64,000 nucleotides of DNA from Sitta carolinensis. Lineage: Eukaryota; Chordata; Aves; Passeriformes; Sittidae. This document shows positions 46,261 through 58,200 of this stretch, in pieces. Position 1 is the first letter of the stretch; every line of letters starts with the position of its first letter. The translations under genes and the position numbers were made by a program. Location: positions 2,742,501-2,806,500 of the forward strand of contig JAVUNC010000004.1 in the NCBI GenBank assembly GCA_032173965.1. The letters run 5' to 3'. The notes under the pieces were generated by a model. It did not search any database and was not told where the DNA came from. It saw only the letters and a list, made by a program, of their open reading frames with translations.

Positions 46261-46868
46261 AAAAAAGAAAGGAGAAAGAAGGAGGAAAAAAGAGAGAAGA
46301 AGGAAGGAAGAGGAAAGAGAAAGAGATGAGAGAAAGAGAAAGAGAAAAGGAAGAGAAGAGAAAGGAGAAAGAGAAAGGAGAAAGAGAAAGTAGAAGAGAA
46401 AGAGGAAGAGAAAGAGAAGAGGAAAGAGAGAGAGAAAAGAGGAAAGAGGAAAGAGAAAGAGAAAGAGAAAGAGAAAGAGAAAGAGGGAAAGAGAAGAAGA
46501 GAAAGAGAAAGAGAAAGAGAAGAGAAGAAAAAGGAAGAAAGAGAAAGGAAAGGAGAAAGGAGAAAGAGAAAAGAAGAAAGAAGAAGAAAGAAGAAAGAGG
46601 AAAGAAGGAAAGAGAAAGAGGAGAAAGGAAAGAAAGGAAGAGAAAGAAAGAGAAGAAGAAAAGAAAGAAAAGAGAAAGAAAGAAAGAAAGGAAAGAAAAG
46701 AAAGAAAGGAAGAAGAAAGAAGAAAGAAGAAGAAGAAAGAAAGAAAGAAAGAAAGAAAGAGAAAGAAAAGAAAGAAAGAAGAAAGAAGAAAGAAAGAAGA
46801 AAGAAAGAAAGAAAGAAAGAAAGAAGAAGAAAGAAAGAAAAGAAAGAAAGAAAGAAAGAAGAAAGAAA

Positions 46869-46905
<37 letters not shown>

Positions 46906-47090
46906 AGAAGAAAGAAGAAGAAAGAGAAGAAGAAAGAAAGAAAGAAAGAGAAGAAGAAGGAAGAAAGAAAGAAAGAAGAAAGGAAGGAAGAAAGGAAGAA
47001 GAAAGAAGGAAGAAAGAAAGGAAGAAAGAAAAGAAGAAAGGAAAGAAAGGAAGAAAGAAAGAAAGGAAAAAGAAAGAAGAAAGAAAGAAA

Positions 47091-47135
<45 letters not shown>

Positions 47136-47230
47136 AAAGAAAGAAGAAAGGAAAGAAAGAAAAGAGAAAGAAAGAAAGAAAGAAAGAAAGAAAAGAAAGA
47201 AAGAAAGAAGAAAGAAAGAAAGGAAAAGGA
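46261..47230. repeat. Giant polypurine tract, GAAA/GAGAAA/GAAGAA microsatellite
   Basis: Plus strand has only two pyrimidines in 970 bases (T at 46326 and 46391), so 46392-47230 is about 839 purines without interruption. The left part is rich in GAGAAA and AAGAGG units, the middle and right in GAAA and GAA. Less pure purine-rich sequence extends from about 46107 to 47280. The 505-codon minus-strand frame (Phe/Leu/Ser) and the 302-codon plus-strand frame (Lys/Glu/Arg) over it are low-complexity artefacts. Confidence 0.97.
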
Positions 47231-47280
47231 TTAAGAGAAAATAGATGAAAATGAAGAGAAAATTAAAGAGAAAGGAAAAA

Positions 47281-50099
47281 AATACAGAGTTTTCTCTATT
47301 TGCAATCTGCAAAGGGGATGTTTTCCCTTCCAACATTCTGCAAAGTGCTGTGAGGCAGAGAAAAAACAGGTAGACTGTCCCATGCAGAAGGTTTTGGGAG
47401 ATAGCACCTGGCACAAGGTTTGCTACAATAAGTTGGTTATTCTTTATTGCGTTGGAAATAAAACAGTCATGGAAAGTCCTGCATAAATCCACAGCCGTTG
47501 CCTGCAAAATCCCTGCCTCACCTTGACTTTGCTGAATATTTTCAGGGTTTAGGGCTTGAGGGTTTTTGTTGGTTTTTTGTAACTTGGTTTCAAGGATAGA
47601 ACTTAGAGCTGGTCGTGGCATTTGTTCTTCTGAGGCCTGGAAGGGGCAAGTCTGTCTAAACAGAGAGATTCTTCTGTGCTTCTAGTGGGAGTGAGCAAAG
47701 CACTGTGCCCACCTTGTAATCCAGGGCAATATTTTTTAAGAGGATTTTTTCTTATCCAGAACATGTTCCTGTTGAGCGAAGCTTGGTGGACAACTGGAAG
47801 GTGAACAGTGGCAGAGAGCTGTGCCATGAGTTCTTTCTGTGAGAATCTGGTAATTGATATCAGTTCTATGGTTAATTAATCAAATGGAAACATTTTCGTG
47901 CTGGCCTTGGGACAGGGAGGGAGGATGGGCTGTTGGAGACTGACTCTGCAGGAGGCTGCCCTAAAAGCCAACTCCTCTTGATGTCTGGGGGGCCATGAAG
48001 AGGCAGATAGGCCAAGGGCAAGGGGACTCTACAGGTCCATAAATCCAGATGCATCTCTCAAGGAATAAACTTTTTCCTAGCAGGACACAGCTCCTGCTCT
48101 CAGATGTGTTGAAGATACAGAAGGCCAGATCTGCAGAAAGAAAACTGATGGGAAAAGCTCTTGTAAGAAATTGAGTGCTGATGTTTTCCATCTGAGAATG
48201 CTCCACAATCCTGAGGGGCCTGAAGCAGCTGAGCCCACAGCCTTTGAAAGCAAAGTTTGATTCCAGCACCAGCTTTTCTATATAAAGACCTCAGACTTAG
48301 GATCAACAGAATTCCGTTTGGGGAGAAAGATTCACTGAGCACCACACCACGAAACATCAACCAGGAGATCTCCTGTCTCCAGAGAGCCAGTGCTGAGGCA
48401 TTTCCACTGTTTGACTGGAGTAACTCTGGACCTGGAACAAAGGAAGAACAAAGCTTACCAAGCTGGGGAGATGAGCCTCACGAGCAGCTTTTCACAGATG
48501 CAGCCAATCCTGCAACAAATCACAGGATTTGCAGTCAGCAGCAAGGCCAAAAGCCGGCATCCATCGAGCTTTGGCCACAGGACAGTGCCTATATCTGCAT
48601 GCCAAGCAAGGATTCCTGCCAGTGCCTAGTGTCAGGCTGTTTATTTCTGTCCGGATTAAAACCAATTAGAACATCAAGCAGCAAAATCAGAGTGCAGCTG
48701 TCATTTAAAAGATGTGGTGGAGATCAGGGAAGACTGGAAGTTAATTGGTCAATGACTAGAAGGAAGGTTAGCGAAGAGAGAGGTATGGAGTTGTTCTATT
48801 TCTGGAGCTGAGAAGGAAAGATTTGTTCCCTATTGTCCTGTGTGAAAAGAATATTTAAAAAGCTTTCAGGAAGGAAAAAGCTGATGAAAGCAAACTGGAA
48901 AAGTTTTGGTTACTTGGATCGCTTGTGGTGTGAGGACAGAAAAGAAGAGGGGGACTGCCCAGAAAAGGAAAATTAAATGAATCAATCTGTCCTCTTGGGT
49001 CTCAGCATGGGTTTAGCTGGGATTTGTGCATGTTATACCTTTGCCAAGTCCCCCAAGGGTGTGATCCACACCTCTTGCACCAGACTGTTGCATAGAGTGG
49101 CCGTGAGCTGGTGGGGTCACCCCAGAGGTGGCTGCAGGTCTCTAACAGTGCTCTGCCGCTTTACAGGCTGCACGAGTAAGATCATGTTATGCTGGAAAAG
49201 CCCTTGCAGACCCTCTGGGATGAAGGACTTGAAGAAGTTGGATAGCACTATATATTCAAGTCTAGCTCTGTCTTATTTTTGGGAAAGGCCACCGGAGATT
49301 TTTCAGGCATTGAGAGACAAGAACATGTGTATTGGCATTGCCCAGCACAGGGAGGGCAGTTACACAAGTCATTAATGGTCAATAAACCCAGCAAATGTTG
49401 TTGTTTCCTGCTGGAGGCTTGGAAATGTCCCCATTCTGGTGGTTCAAAGCTTGGAGAGAACTGGGAAGAGGTGTGGTAGGAACGGGAGATGTGAAAATGA
49501 ACCGTGACCTTTGCCCATGTGGTCGCCTCTTGGACGTTTGGTCCTAACTGTCACAATATCCATCAGCTCTGCAGGAGGCAGGGCCAGCTCCTCTGGAACA
49601 TGGAATTTGTGCTTCTGGAAGGGAACATGGAGCTTATTGCGGGTGCTGAAGGCTCGTTATGTTTCTCATGGTGGCGAGAGCTGGTCGTCCATGCTCTGCT
49701 GCTGCTGGCACGCAGTGACTTCAGCAGGGTGGAACGGCTGCCACCAAAGCCAAATTCATCCATTAGAGAGCTGGGAGAAAGCCCAGGGCATGCCTGCTCT
49801 GATCCTGATAAAACACGTGCTGCTAAGAGGAAAAACCCAGCCTTTGTTGGTTAAGGATGGACCAAATCCTGCCCTCCAACCCCTTCCGTGGCCAGAGGCC
49901 ACCGGGCCCGGCGCTGGTGTCCCACTGGAGCCACAGCCTCGGATCCTCCTGGTCCCAGTGGCACCTGCAGCCCGGCCTGGAGCATCTCCCCGCCGCAAGA
50001 TCCCGAGGGAAAGTCAAACCTGGACTTCACAGCAAATCAAATGGAACGCAACTGAAGCACGAGCGTGATGCGAAACATCGTGTTGGCCGGACGAAACGC
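47281..50099. other. Non-repetitive sequence without a recognised gene
   Basis: Overlapping frames of 130-185 codons occur on the plus strand at 48257-50068. They lack recognisable domains and compete with frames on the other strand. A CpG-containing patch lies at about 49880-50100. Confidence 0.5.
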
Positions 50100-51560
50100 A
50101 GTTTCCACAACCTGGTTTTAAGGAACAGTATCACACAGAGATAGATACACTATGCTAGGTCTGGAGGAAAGAAAAGAAACCAATATGCTAAATAAACTAA
50201 GACATACAGTATAGGGGATATTCTGATCAACAAACCAATCACCATTAGAATCAAAAAGTAAACCAGCCTTTCACTTAGGACCCTAACAACATTTCTCAAT
50301 GCACTAAGTACATTTTAAACCATGCAAGTTTACACAAACATCTTAACTAGGTTTTTTTTTTTTTTTTACTTTTTAAAACACCAACATTATGCATTTCTTT
50401 GTTAATTATATTGGTTAAAGTTGCAGCCGTTCACTGCCAAATATCAGATACATCATATACATATTTTTATACAGAATCTGGACAACACAACATTACACAG
50501 CCTAAATAGAGAAAAAAAGATTATTTTTCCTTTGTTCTTTTGTTTTTTTCAGTTTTGTAAAAAATATGAAATGGTGATAGGAAGGAGGGAGAAGGCGTGG
50601 GAAATCTTCTACCAAATTAAAGGATTATATCAAAATAATTCCCAAATCACAGTACAACAAGGAAAAAAAATGGTTCGAACTCAGCTCCACATTTAAGATT
50701 CTCTTAGCTAAGAAACAAGACTTTACACACAGAATGTATCAGTATTCAAAAATAGAAAGAATTGTAACACCATGCTGTGATTCCAAATACATCTTAGCGC
50801 AAAAAAACTCTCAGAAGGGGAAGGCTAAAAAAAAATAAAAAATTAATTGATAAACTCAGTGATTGCAAAGTTATCTCGTTGGTTTGGATTTCCTACCTAC
50901 TCGTGATGCATTGCTGTGGGATGGAGCTGGACGGCCACCGCAGCCAGAGCAACACCGGGATAAAGGGATGACTCGGGAATCGCTCGCTGGGGGCAGCTGG
51001 AGCTGGGAATGGGATCTGAGACCATCCCAAATGGTTTGGGGTCTTTGCTTTTCCTTCTACTCAGCTCTGAACAAGAGCAGGGCGGGGACCTACGTGGCTC
51101 CCCCACGGCCAAACCCTGCCCATCCGCACGGAGCAATGCACGTGTTGGATTAGACGGAAAGGAAACGGAACCTGGAAATCAACCATGGAGGATGCTGTGG
51201 TTGACATGGCAAGTATACAAAAATGCTAAAATTTTAGATATAATCAAAGATACAAAACCAGTTCTGACAAGAGGTTGTTTTTTTTGAAGTTTTTTTTTTT
51301 TTTTTTTAATAGCAACCATTACAGTGCAAGGTTTTAAAAGTTATTATTACAGTAAAAGGTGTGTATCTGGTTTTACAGTAACTGTAGCACTGATTTTTGT
51401 TATGTGTAGTAGGTCCCTGATGTAAAGTGTATGCACCAGTTTGAGAGAAAACCCCGCACAATAACGGCTCTTTAGCTTTTAAATACATTTTTCTTTTTTT
51501 TTTTTAAACAGATACAAAATAACACATCAAGTTCACAATTTCACAAGCACGGACTTTTGC
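50100..51560 (-). other. AT-rich, 3' UTR-like non-repetitive block
   Basis: About 1.4 kb with few recognisable repeats, A-rich on the plus strand and U-rich on the minus, interrupted by a CpG-containing segment near 50920-51180. It has long T/A runs at 50352, 51281 and 51492. No open frame with protein-like composition and no AATAAA on the minus strand. It resembles the interior of a long vertebrate 3' UTR. Confidence 0.25.
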
Positions 51561-51957
51561 CTTAATAAAAAGCATGAAAACTTGGTCGAAACGCCAATGT
51601 TTAAAGAAATGTAAAAACCATTCAATGAGGGACGCGAGTGTGTGTTTGAGTCACGGCTTTCTGCCACCCCACCGAGCTCCTGGATGAGTCTGTGCTGTCC
51701 AAACTGTTGCTTCTTTCTCACCCACCAGTTTGGGTTTGGGGTTTTTTTTGGCCAGGCAAAGTGGTGCTCAGCTTCCCACAGCTGGTATTTTAGTTTGTGC
51801 ATTTAAATGTCAACAGTCTGTTTTTTGGGTGGATGAGTTCTCAAAGAGAAGGCTCATCCACAGAGAGTCTGTGACTCCGAGCCACAGGTGCATTTGGAAG
51901 GGGCTCTTTCTTGAAATGGTAAGGATGAGATGCAAATGACTGCAGCCCTGAAATAAT

Positions 51958-52085
51958 CCTTGGAAACTGGTTGGAAAAGATCTCTACGATCACCAAGTCC
52001 AACCATCAGCCCAGCACCATGTTCACCATTAAACCATGTCCTAAAGTGCCACATCCACTTCGGTCTCACTGCACCCAGCTTTGAC
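51958..52085 (-). mobile_element. CR1 fragment
   Basis: CTGGTTGGAAAAGATCTCTA, then GATCACCAAGTCCAACCATC and CCTAAAGTGCCACATCCAC. Confidence 0.85.
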
Positions 52086-52108
52086 TTTTCTGAGTTAAAG
52101 AAGATTTA

Positions 52109-52222
52109 GAATCATAGAATCACAGAATATCCTGAGCTGGGAGGGACCACAAAGATCATCAAAGTCCAACTCCTGGCCCTGCACAGGACAGTTCCAAGAA
52201 TCCCACCCTGTGCCTGAAGCAT
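52109..52222 (-). mobile_element. CR1 3' end, second subfamily
   Basis: AATCATAGAATCACAGAAT (tandem octamers) then ATCCTGAGCTGGGAGGGACC and CTGGCCCTGCACAGGACAG; same subfamily as 27014-27345. Confidence 0.9.
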
Positions 52223-55200
52223 CATGGTAACTCACTAATTTTGTCAAACACATTGATTTTATTTCACAACCAATCTGACTTTTCTGAAAGCAAGAAAACA
52301 GTAATGAGAAAATAGCCAGGAAAATCTGGTGCTGCACTTTAAATCCCAGCTCCAAGAAGAGGGATCCAGCTGACTTCAAAACCACCAAAAAACACAGGCT
52401 TCCAACAGAAATGTTCCTGTCCCTCAACAGTGTTTCAGGAATTTATTTAGTGCATGATTTTGCAATTTCTACCTTCTCAAGTTGCCTTTACTCAGGTAAA
52501 TAATATGTTTTTCGTCTGAGTTCAAGGTATTGAAAGTTAGACACAGAAAAGTGGTGTGGAATTCCTCTCCAAAGGTGTACATCTTCCACTGATGGTAGAG
52601 GAAGCAGATGCAAAGGACTGAGACTCTTTAAGGGAGAGAAGGTTAAGTGGGATTAATCCCTCTTTCGATTTTCTCCTCACTCCAAATGGGTGGGTAAATA
52701 CTCATGTGGGAAAGGCTGCAGAATTACTTAAAAGGAATATCTTATACAAAAAATACCAAACACATTCTGAAAATTGCATCTGCAATCCTTAGCAGAATGC
52801 AGTCCCACCAGAGCCTGGAGGAGGTTTGATGAACATTGTGAGCTCAAAGGAGATAAGAACAAATGTTTTATCAAAATTCTTTCATCTCTGCTTCCCTTCA
52901 GGTTTTATTCTGGACACTTGAGGGACTTTTAGAAGCAGCAGGAGTCCAACACAAGAGTGGGATGCCCTTGGCTGTGTCAGTCACCACGTCTTAGTTCTGT
53001 CAGACACTACATCCTCCCAGCAGATTTCTACAATCAGCTCCACCACTGCTCCTCAGCTCCTCCTTGCCAATTCTGCCCATGTAGGAATCCCTCCTTTCCC
53101 ATGGCACACCTGCACCTTGTCCTGAGGAACTTTTCCCCATGGCAAACCTGCCCCTGCATCTGGGATTCCTAATTTTCAAACACTCCTAGCTTTTTGAGAC
53201 GAGCCTGGCTCTGCCAGTGGGATCTACCAGCATGGGGGGGAGCTCGTAGCAGCCTAACTCATGGAAAAGTAAAAAGCTTGACAAAATCCCTGGTCAGGAA
53301 GAATTCATCTCTTGAAGGAGGAAAGGATCAAGGATTACACACATTCTCATCACAGTGCTCCTCTACCCTAGGCTTTAATTAACAAGACATTCCTCTGGAA
53401 GCTTGATGGGCCTATGGAACAGCAATCCAAGCATGTGGTAAACCAAGAATCCAAGCACGGATTCTGTGGTGTTGTGTGGTGTCCCACTTCAGGTGGGATT
53501 TTTTTATGATCATTATTCTAAAACAAAAATGTCTTTAGCAGACTAATTTGACAAAAAACCCTGCAACCTTGTCAAAGGAAAAGCACAGCTCCTCCCAAAC
53601 TCCGAGCAACAAGGCAGTGAAGCACAGGCCTAACTACAAAAGGCAGAAAAGTCAGGATTTCCATGAAAACTTTATGGCCGGCCCAGAAAATACTTGGACA
53701 ATTAAAGCACAAGCTTTCAAGCTGGAAAAGAAGTGGTGGAAATCAGAAAAGTCAAGTCGCTTCTATCAAACTATGCCAAGGTTTGGGATCTGAGACTGAG
53801 GCTTTTTGAGAGGGGTAGGCTTTGTTATTCCAGGAAACAATGAAGATCTCTACTTTTTTACAGTGATTTTGCCCCTTGGTGTTAATGTCTGAACTTCTCT
53901 GATGAATTGCAGATGGAAGAAGGACAGCAGGAATGTTGCCTCATTCCTGCACAAAGGAATTTGCTGCATGAGTAGTGAAAATGGGCTGTGATCTCTACAT
54001 TGTGTTAGAGGATCACCCCTGGCTCCTTCTGTAGTCAGTGGAAGGAAATTGGCATTTCCAGAGCCTGATTGATCTCTCCTGCTTTAGATATCTCTGCTAG
54101 GAGGGGTGAGTGTTCTTCTCCGAGGATCAAAGACAAAGTTGAGCAGCACTAGTTTGAGTTTGGGGAGTTAACTTTTAGTTATCTAAGTCAGATAAAGTGA
54201 ATTTTACCAGCAATATTCAGTCTTAAGCGTTTGTGGAGGTTTGGATTTTTTAAAGTACTGACACATTTCAATGCTGGCTTATTCCAGCCTCAATTTATTA
54301 ATCCACATTGGAGCAACAGCCATCTTAAATTTTTGTTCCTTCATTTCATGCCAAGGCAACACAGCTGCTTTTCCCCCGGTGTTGTCAGCACAGTTCCTCT
54401 CATCCCACTGCACCTGTAACTGTTTTCCCACTTGGGTCTCCCATGTGCAGCCCTGGCCAGTGGCTTTGGGAGTGGAACACCTCTTGTTGTTGAGTCATGC
54501 AATGATTGCTGGAGCATCCCACAGAGTCCAGATTCCAGAGAGATGTTCACAATGAAATCAGCTGGATCTGTGATTTCTGGAACATGGGGAATGTCTCAGC
54601 ATCAGCTCATGGAGATTAATCCTCTAAAATCTCTTTGGAAGGTGAAAACAAATGATGCCGCTTGTTCTGCCAGAGAAAAGATGTCAGCTTTGTGCAAGAG
54701 ATGTGGGTACACTGAAGGATTCCTTCCTCAAAAATAAGGTACCAGACATTGCAGTCCCAGCCTCCGAATTGTTTTTAGATGTTGCAATAAAAATCTAGAA
54801 GAGGAGCTGCAGGACTTTACAGTGTTCCTTTGGAGGGGCTTGGCAAGCTGATCTTGGTCGTCCAAGTTTATCTGAATTCCCAAAATGAGCAAAATTGGCT
54901 GTGGCCAAATCTGGACAGAAGACCAAGGGTGAAAGAAGCTCAAGATTTGCAGCAGGTGACACTTCTCTACTGAAATCCTGAGCTGGGGCAGAAGATGGAA
55001 ATGAGGTTGTTTGGGATTAAAATGAGATTGTTTGGAAGTGCTGCTGTATAAATATGGTGTTAAGTGGCCATTAAGGCTCCAAGGGGATCTTTTACAGAAA
55101 TCAAACTTTTAAATATTATCAACTTGAGTCACAATGTTAAAAGTGAGAAGTTCTTTTCCTCCCATAAAGACTGGAAGAAACAAGAGATCACCTTGACAGG

Positions 55201-58200
55201 TGAGAAGTCTGCAGGGCACACTTTAAAAATTGATTTGATCTTGGGACACTGGGAGCCTCATTATCTGAACAAACAGAGATTGATGCCTGTGTTTGAGTTG
55301 GTATCTCGGACTCCCTCTAAAGTCAAGACAGAAGCAGACATTTCTAGGTCATGATTCACCTGACAAAGTGCAGGCAGCTGCTTTACAATGACAGGAGTTG
55401 CATCCAAGAAAGGCACATTCCTTCCTAACTGTGGCATCCATTCATTAATCTACACAAGTGGGACAACCACGCTGTAAATGTCTAAAATTACTTGAGTCAA
55501 ATTTCACCTTCATTGCAAAGTTATTCATTTCCACTTTTTCTTTTTTTTTTTTTTTTCTCCCAAAACAGCCAGGATGTCAAACACCAAACTCAAGGACCAA
55601 TCCTATTTCTAGGGGAACAGTCAGAAACCTTAAAACTTGAGAGATTCCTGCTGCAGCTCTGTGGCAGATCTTTTCTGGGTAAAGAGCAAGGGGGAGAAAT
55701 AAAATTCCCCAGGAATATTTATCTTGCCTCACACACCCACCTAAGGTGTACAGGGGTGACAAGTTGTCGTGGGAATGTAAATGAAAGATACCTTAATAAA
55801 GAACAGAAAGAAAACTATTGCTGAAAACTTATGTTGTTGCTGCTAAGAGAAATTTTCAAAGGACAAAACCAGCTGGATATTCTCACAGTGTTCTTCTTGG
55901 TTTCTACAAAAGCAATGATCCCAAAATCCTACCACGATAACCAGGCTGGACACACCTGGGGAAGGACATCTGGCTGCTAAAGCCTGCAGGTTTAAGGCAT
56001 TTATCTTCTGGAACTCCTCAAGTAGCTAAATAAATTATAAATGTAGCCATGGGACATGAAAACAACCAGATTTCAATCACTATTTAAATATTTCCAGACT
56101 ATACCAAATGAGAAATGAGCACAGAGTATGATTTTTTCTGATAAAATGTGACATTTTTATAAAAAAAACACCCTAATATTGCAAAAGCAGCTGATGCACG
56201 GAATGCAGCACCTGATGGTGCCAGCATAGAAGTGATCCACAGAGCTGTGCAGCCAAATCTGTGGACTTTTAACCCAATCTGAAGTTGCAAACACTTCCCC
56301 AAGCCTCACTTGATGCAAATTCTTTCAGTGCTCTTGGCTGTGAGTTCTAAGAAAGCCCAAGGCTGAGTTCTTAGAGTGAGCATCAGAGCTGGGGAAGGAT
56401 TTGGGGAGGAAAACAAAGAGTTACATTTTAAATCAGTCTTGGACTGGGGGGAAAGCCAGGGAAAAAAAATCGCCACAAAAACTCCTCCTAGCCTGAAAAA
56501 TGAGGAATTATTGCAGAAAGATGCAGCTAGCTCTGAAGGCGCTGAATTCTGCAGAAATATCTCATCTGTGGAAGGGAAATGCACATGAACACAGCACTAT
56601 TAAAACTCAGACAGCACTGTGGAGTTGTTAGTTTTTAAAAAATCAAATGTAACAAGGCCATATGCCGTCCTTGAGGCTCTGCTGGCAGCATAACAAAGAG
56701 AAGGCATGGACCAAAAAAATTCTGGGCTCTTCCTGGAACATTCTGATCCCCTCAGCTCCCATGGAAAGCAGGGATGGTATTTTGGGACTTAATAAGAAAC
56801 CTTTGGCACTTTGCAAAGTTGAAGCCTCTTTCTTTGGTGTGGGATAAGAACAGGGTGCAAGTCAGAAGGATGAAATGAGCCACAAAAGTTTGTTAACAAT
56901 AGAATGACAACACTGGGATAAAATCCATTTTTAGACATTTCCGAGCACTTTCCAGTCACGTTTTGGGAGCTGGTATTGTCTGAGGTAATACAAGAGGCAT
57001 GGTTTGAAGTGGGAGGTATTTTAATAATAAAATATATATTTCTTGTAAAAGATATGACCTCTCCCCCAAACCTTGGCTGTCTCTTATCAAGCAGGGACTT
57101 ATTTTCAGGTTCAGTCTGATATCACCTCCTCTTGACTTTTGTGCTGTTGCTTGTCATGACATTGAACAAGAGCTGATAGGTTTGTCATGATTTTATCCAT
57201 AACAAATAAAACCCCACTGTGGCAGTGGTTCTTTCTCCCTGTGACAGTGTCCCTAAGCCTCCACAAAAGGGTGCCCACAACCAAAGTTGTGTCCAGACCT
57301 GCTACTAAATCCTCATGTGTGAGAATCTCTGGATCAATACTCACTGACTGCAGCCAAAACTGTGCCAAGAACTGAAAAACTTTTGACAACTGAGTGCCAG
57401 ATCCTGCCCTGTGTAATTTATTAGTGTGAGTAGAGACAAGGAATGCAACAGGAATGGGAGAATATCTGTGCGTCTTACTAAGTTTAGGGGTTTTGCCACT
57501 TCAAAGCACATCCAAAATGTTACTCAGCCCCTCATCCCACGTATCAGGGATGGGGAAGAAGAGACCCCAGGCAATTCCACCAGGGAAGGAGTTTGGTTGC
57601 TCCTCTTGAAGACTGGACTTGGCTGGGCAGTGAAAGGCTCATCTGGTGCTCAGGAAGAGCTGCACCAAATTCCCTGCCAAGTGATGTCACCGGTGCTGAG
57701 CTCATGGTCCAAAGAGGGACTGGCACCGGGAGGAGCTGCGTGTCCTCGCAGCCAATGCCATTAACACCTCACAAAAGTAGCTCAGGGTGCATATTCGAGA
57801 CTCAGCCAGCCTCGGAGATGGGACAGGCCCCCTGAGGAGGAGGAAGATCATCCTTTCAGCTTCCACCAGCCTTACACCTAGTCCAGGTCAGGCAGGACTC
57901 TGTGTTGGTGGTGTGACTGCTTTGGTGAGTGCAGGCTAGTTCTCCTCAGGTTGAAGGTGATCCACCACTTGTTTGAACAATTATCTTTTCCTGACAGGAG
58001 AATGGACCTAATGCACAGTTGCCCCATCAGGCATTTTGTCCTCAGCCTCCTTTGCTGAGTCCGTATTTTGGAGGAGAATGTCAGTGGGCTAAATTTGCAG
58101 CACTTTTCTCATATATTTTAATCTCTGGTATCTTTCGTAGGTTCTTCTGATGGTGCACTGGTCTGTCCTTCCTCATGTGAGCCTGGGCATATCCTGATGC

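Noticed and set aside
46326..47234. 302-codon plus-strand frame, Lys/Glu/Arg-rich
   Set aside because: Same low-complexity tract read on the other strand.
46104..47621. 505-codon minus-strand open frame, Phe/Leu/Ser-rich
   Set aside because: It is the translation of the polypurine microsatellite; no stop codons can arise in pure GAA/GAAA complement. No domain or normal composition.
48270..48290. CTATATAAAG as a TATA promoter
   Set aside because: Isolated motif with no CpG island, exon or LTR context.
48257..50068. Plus-strand frames of 116-185 codons considered as exons of a neighbouring gene
   Set aside because: No splice-flanked conserved block, no recognisable domains, and opposing frames exist.
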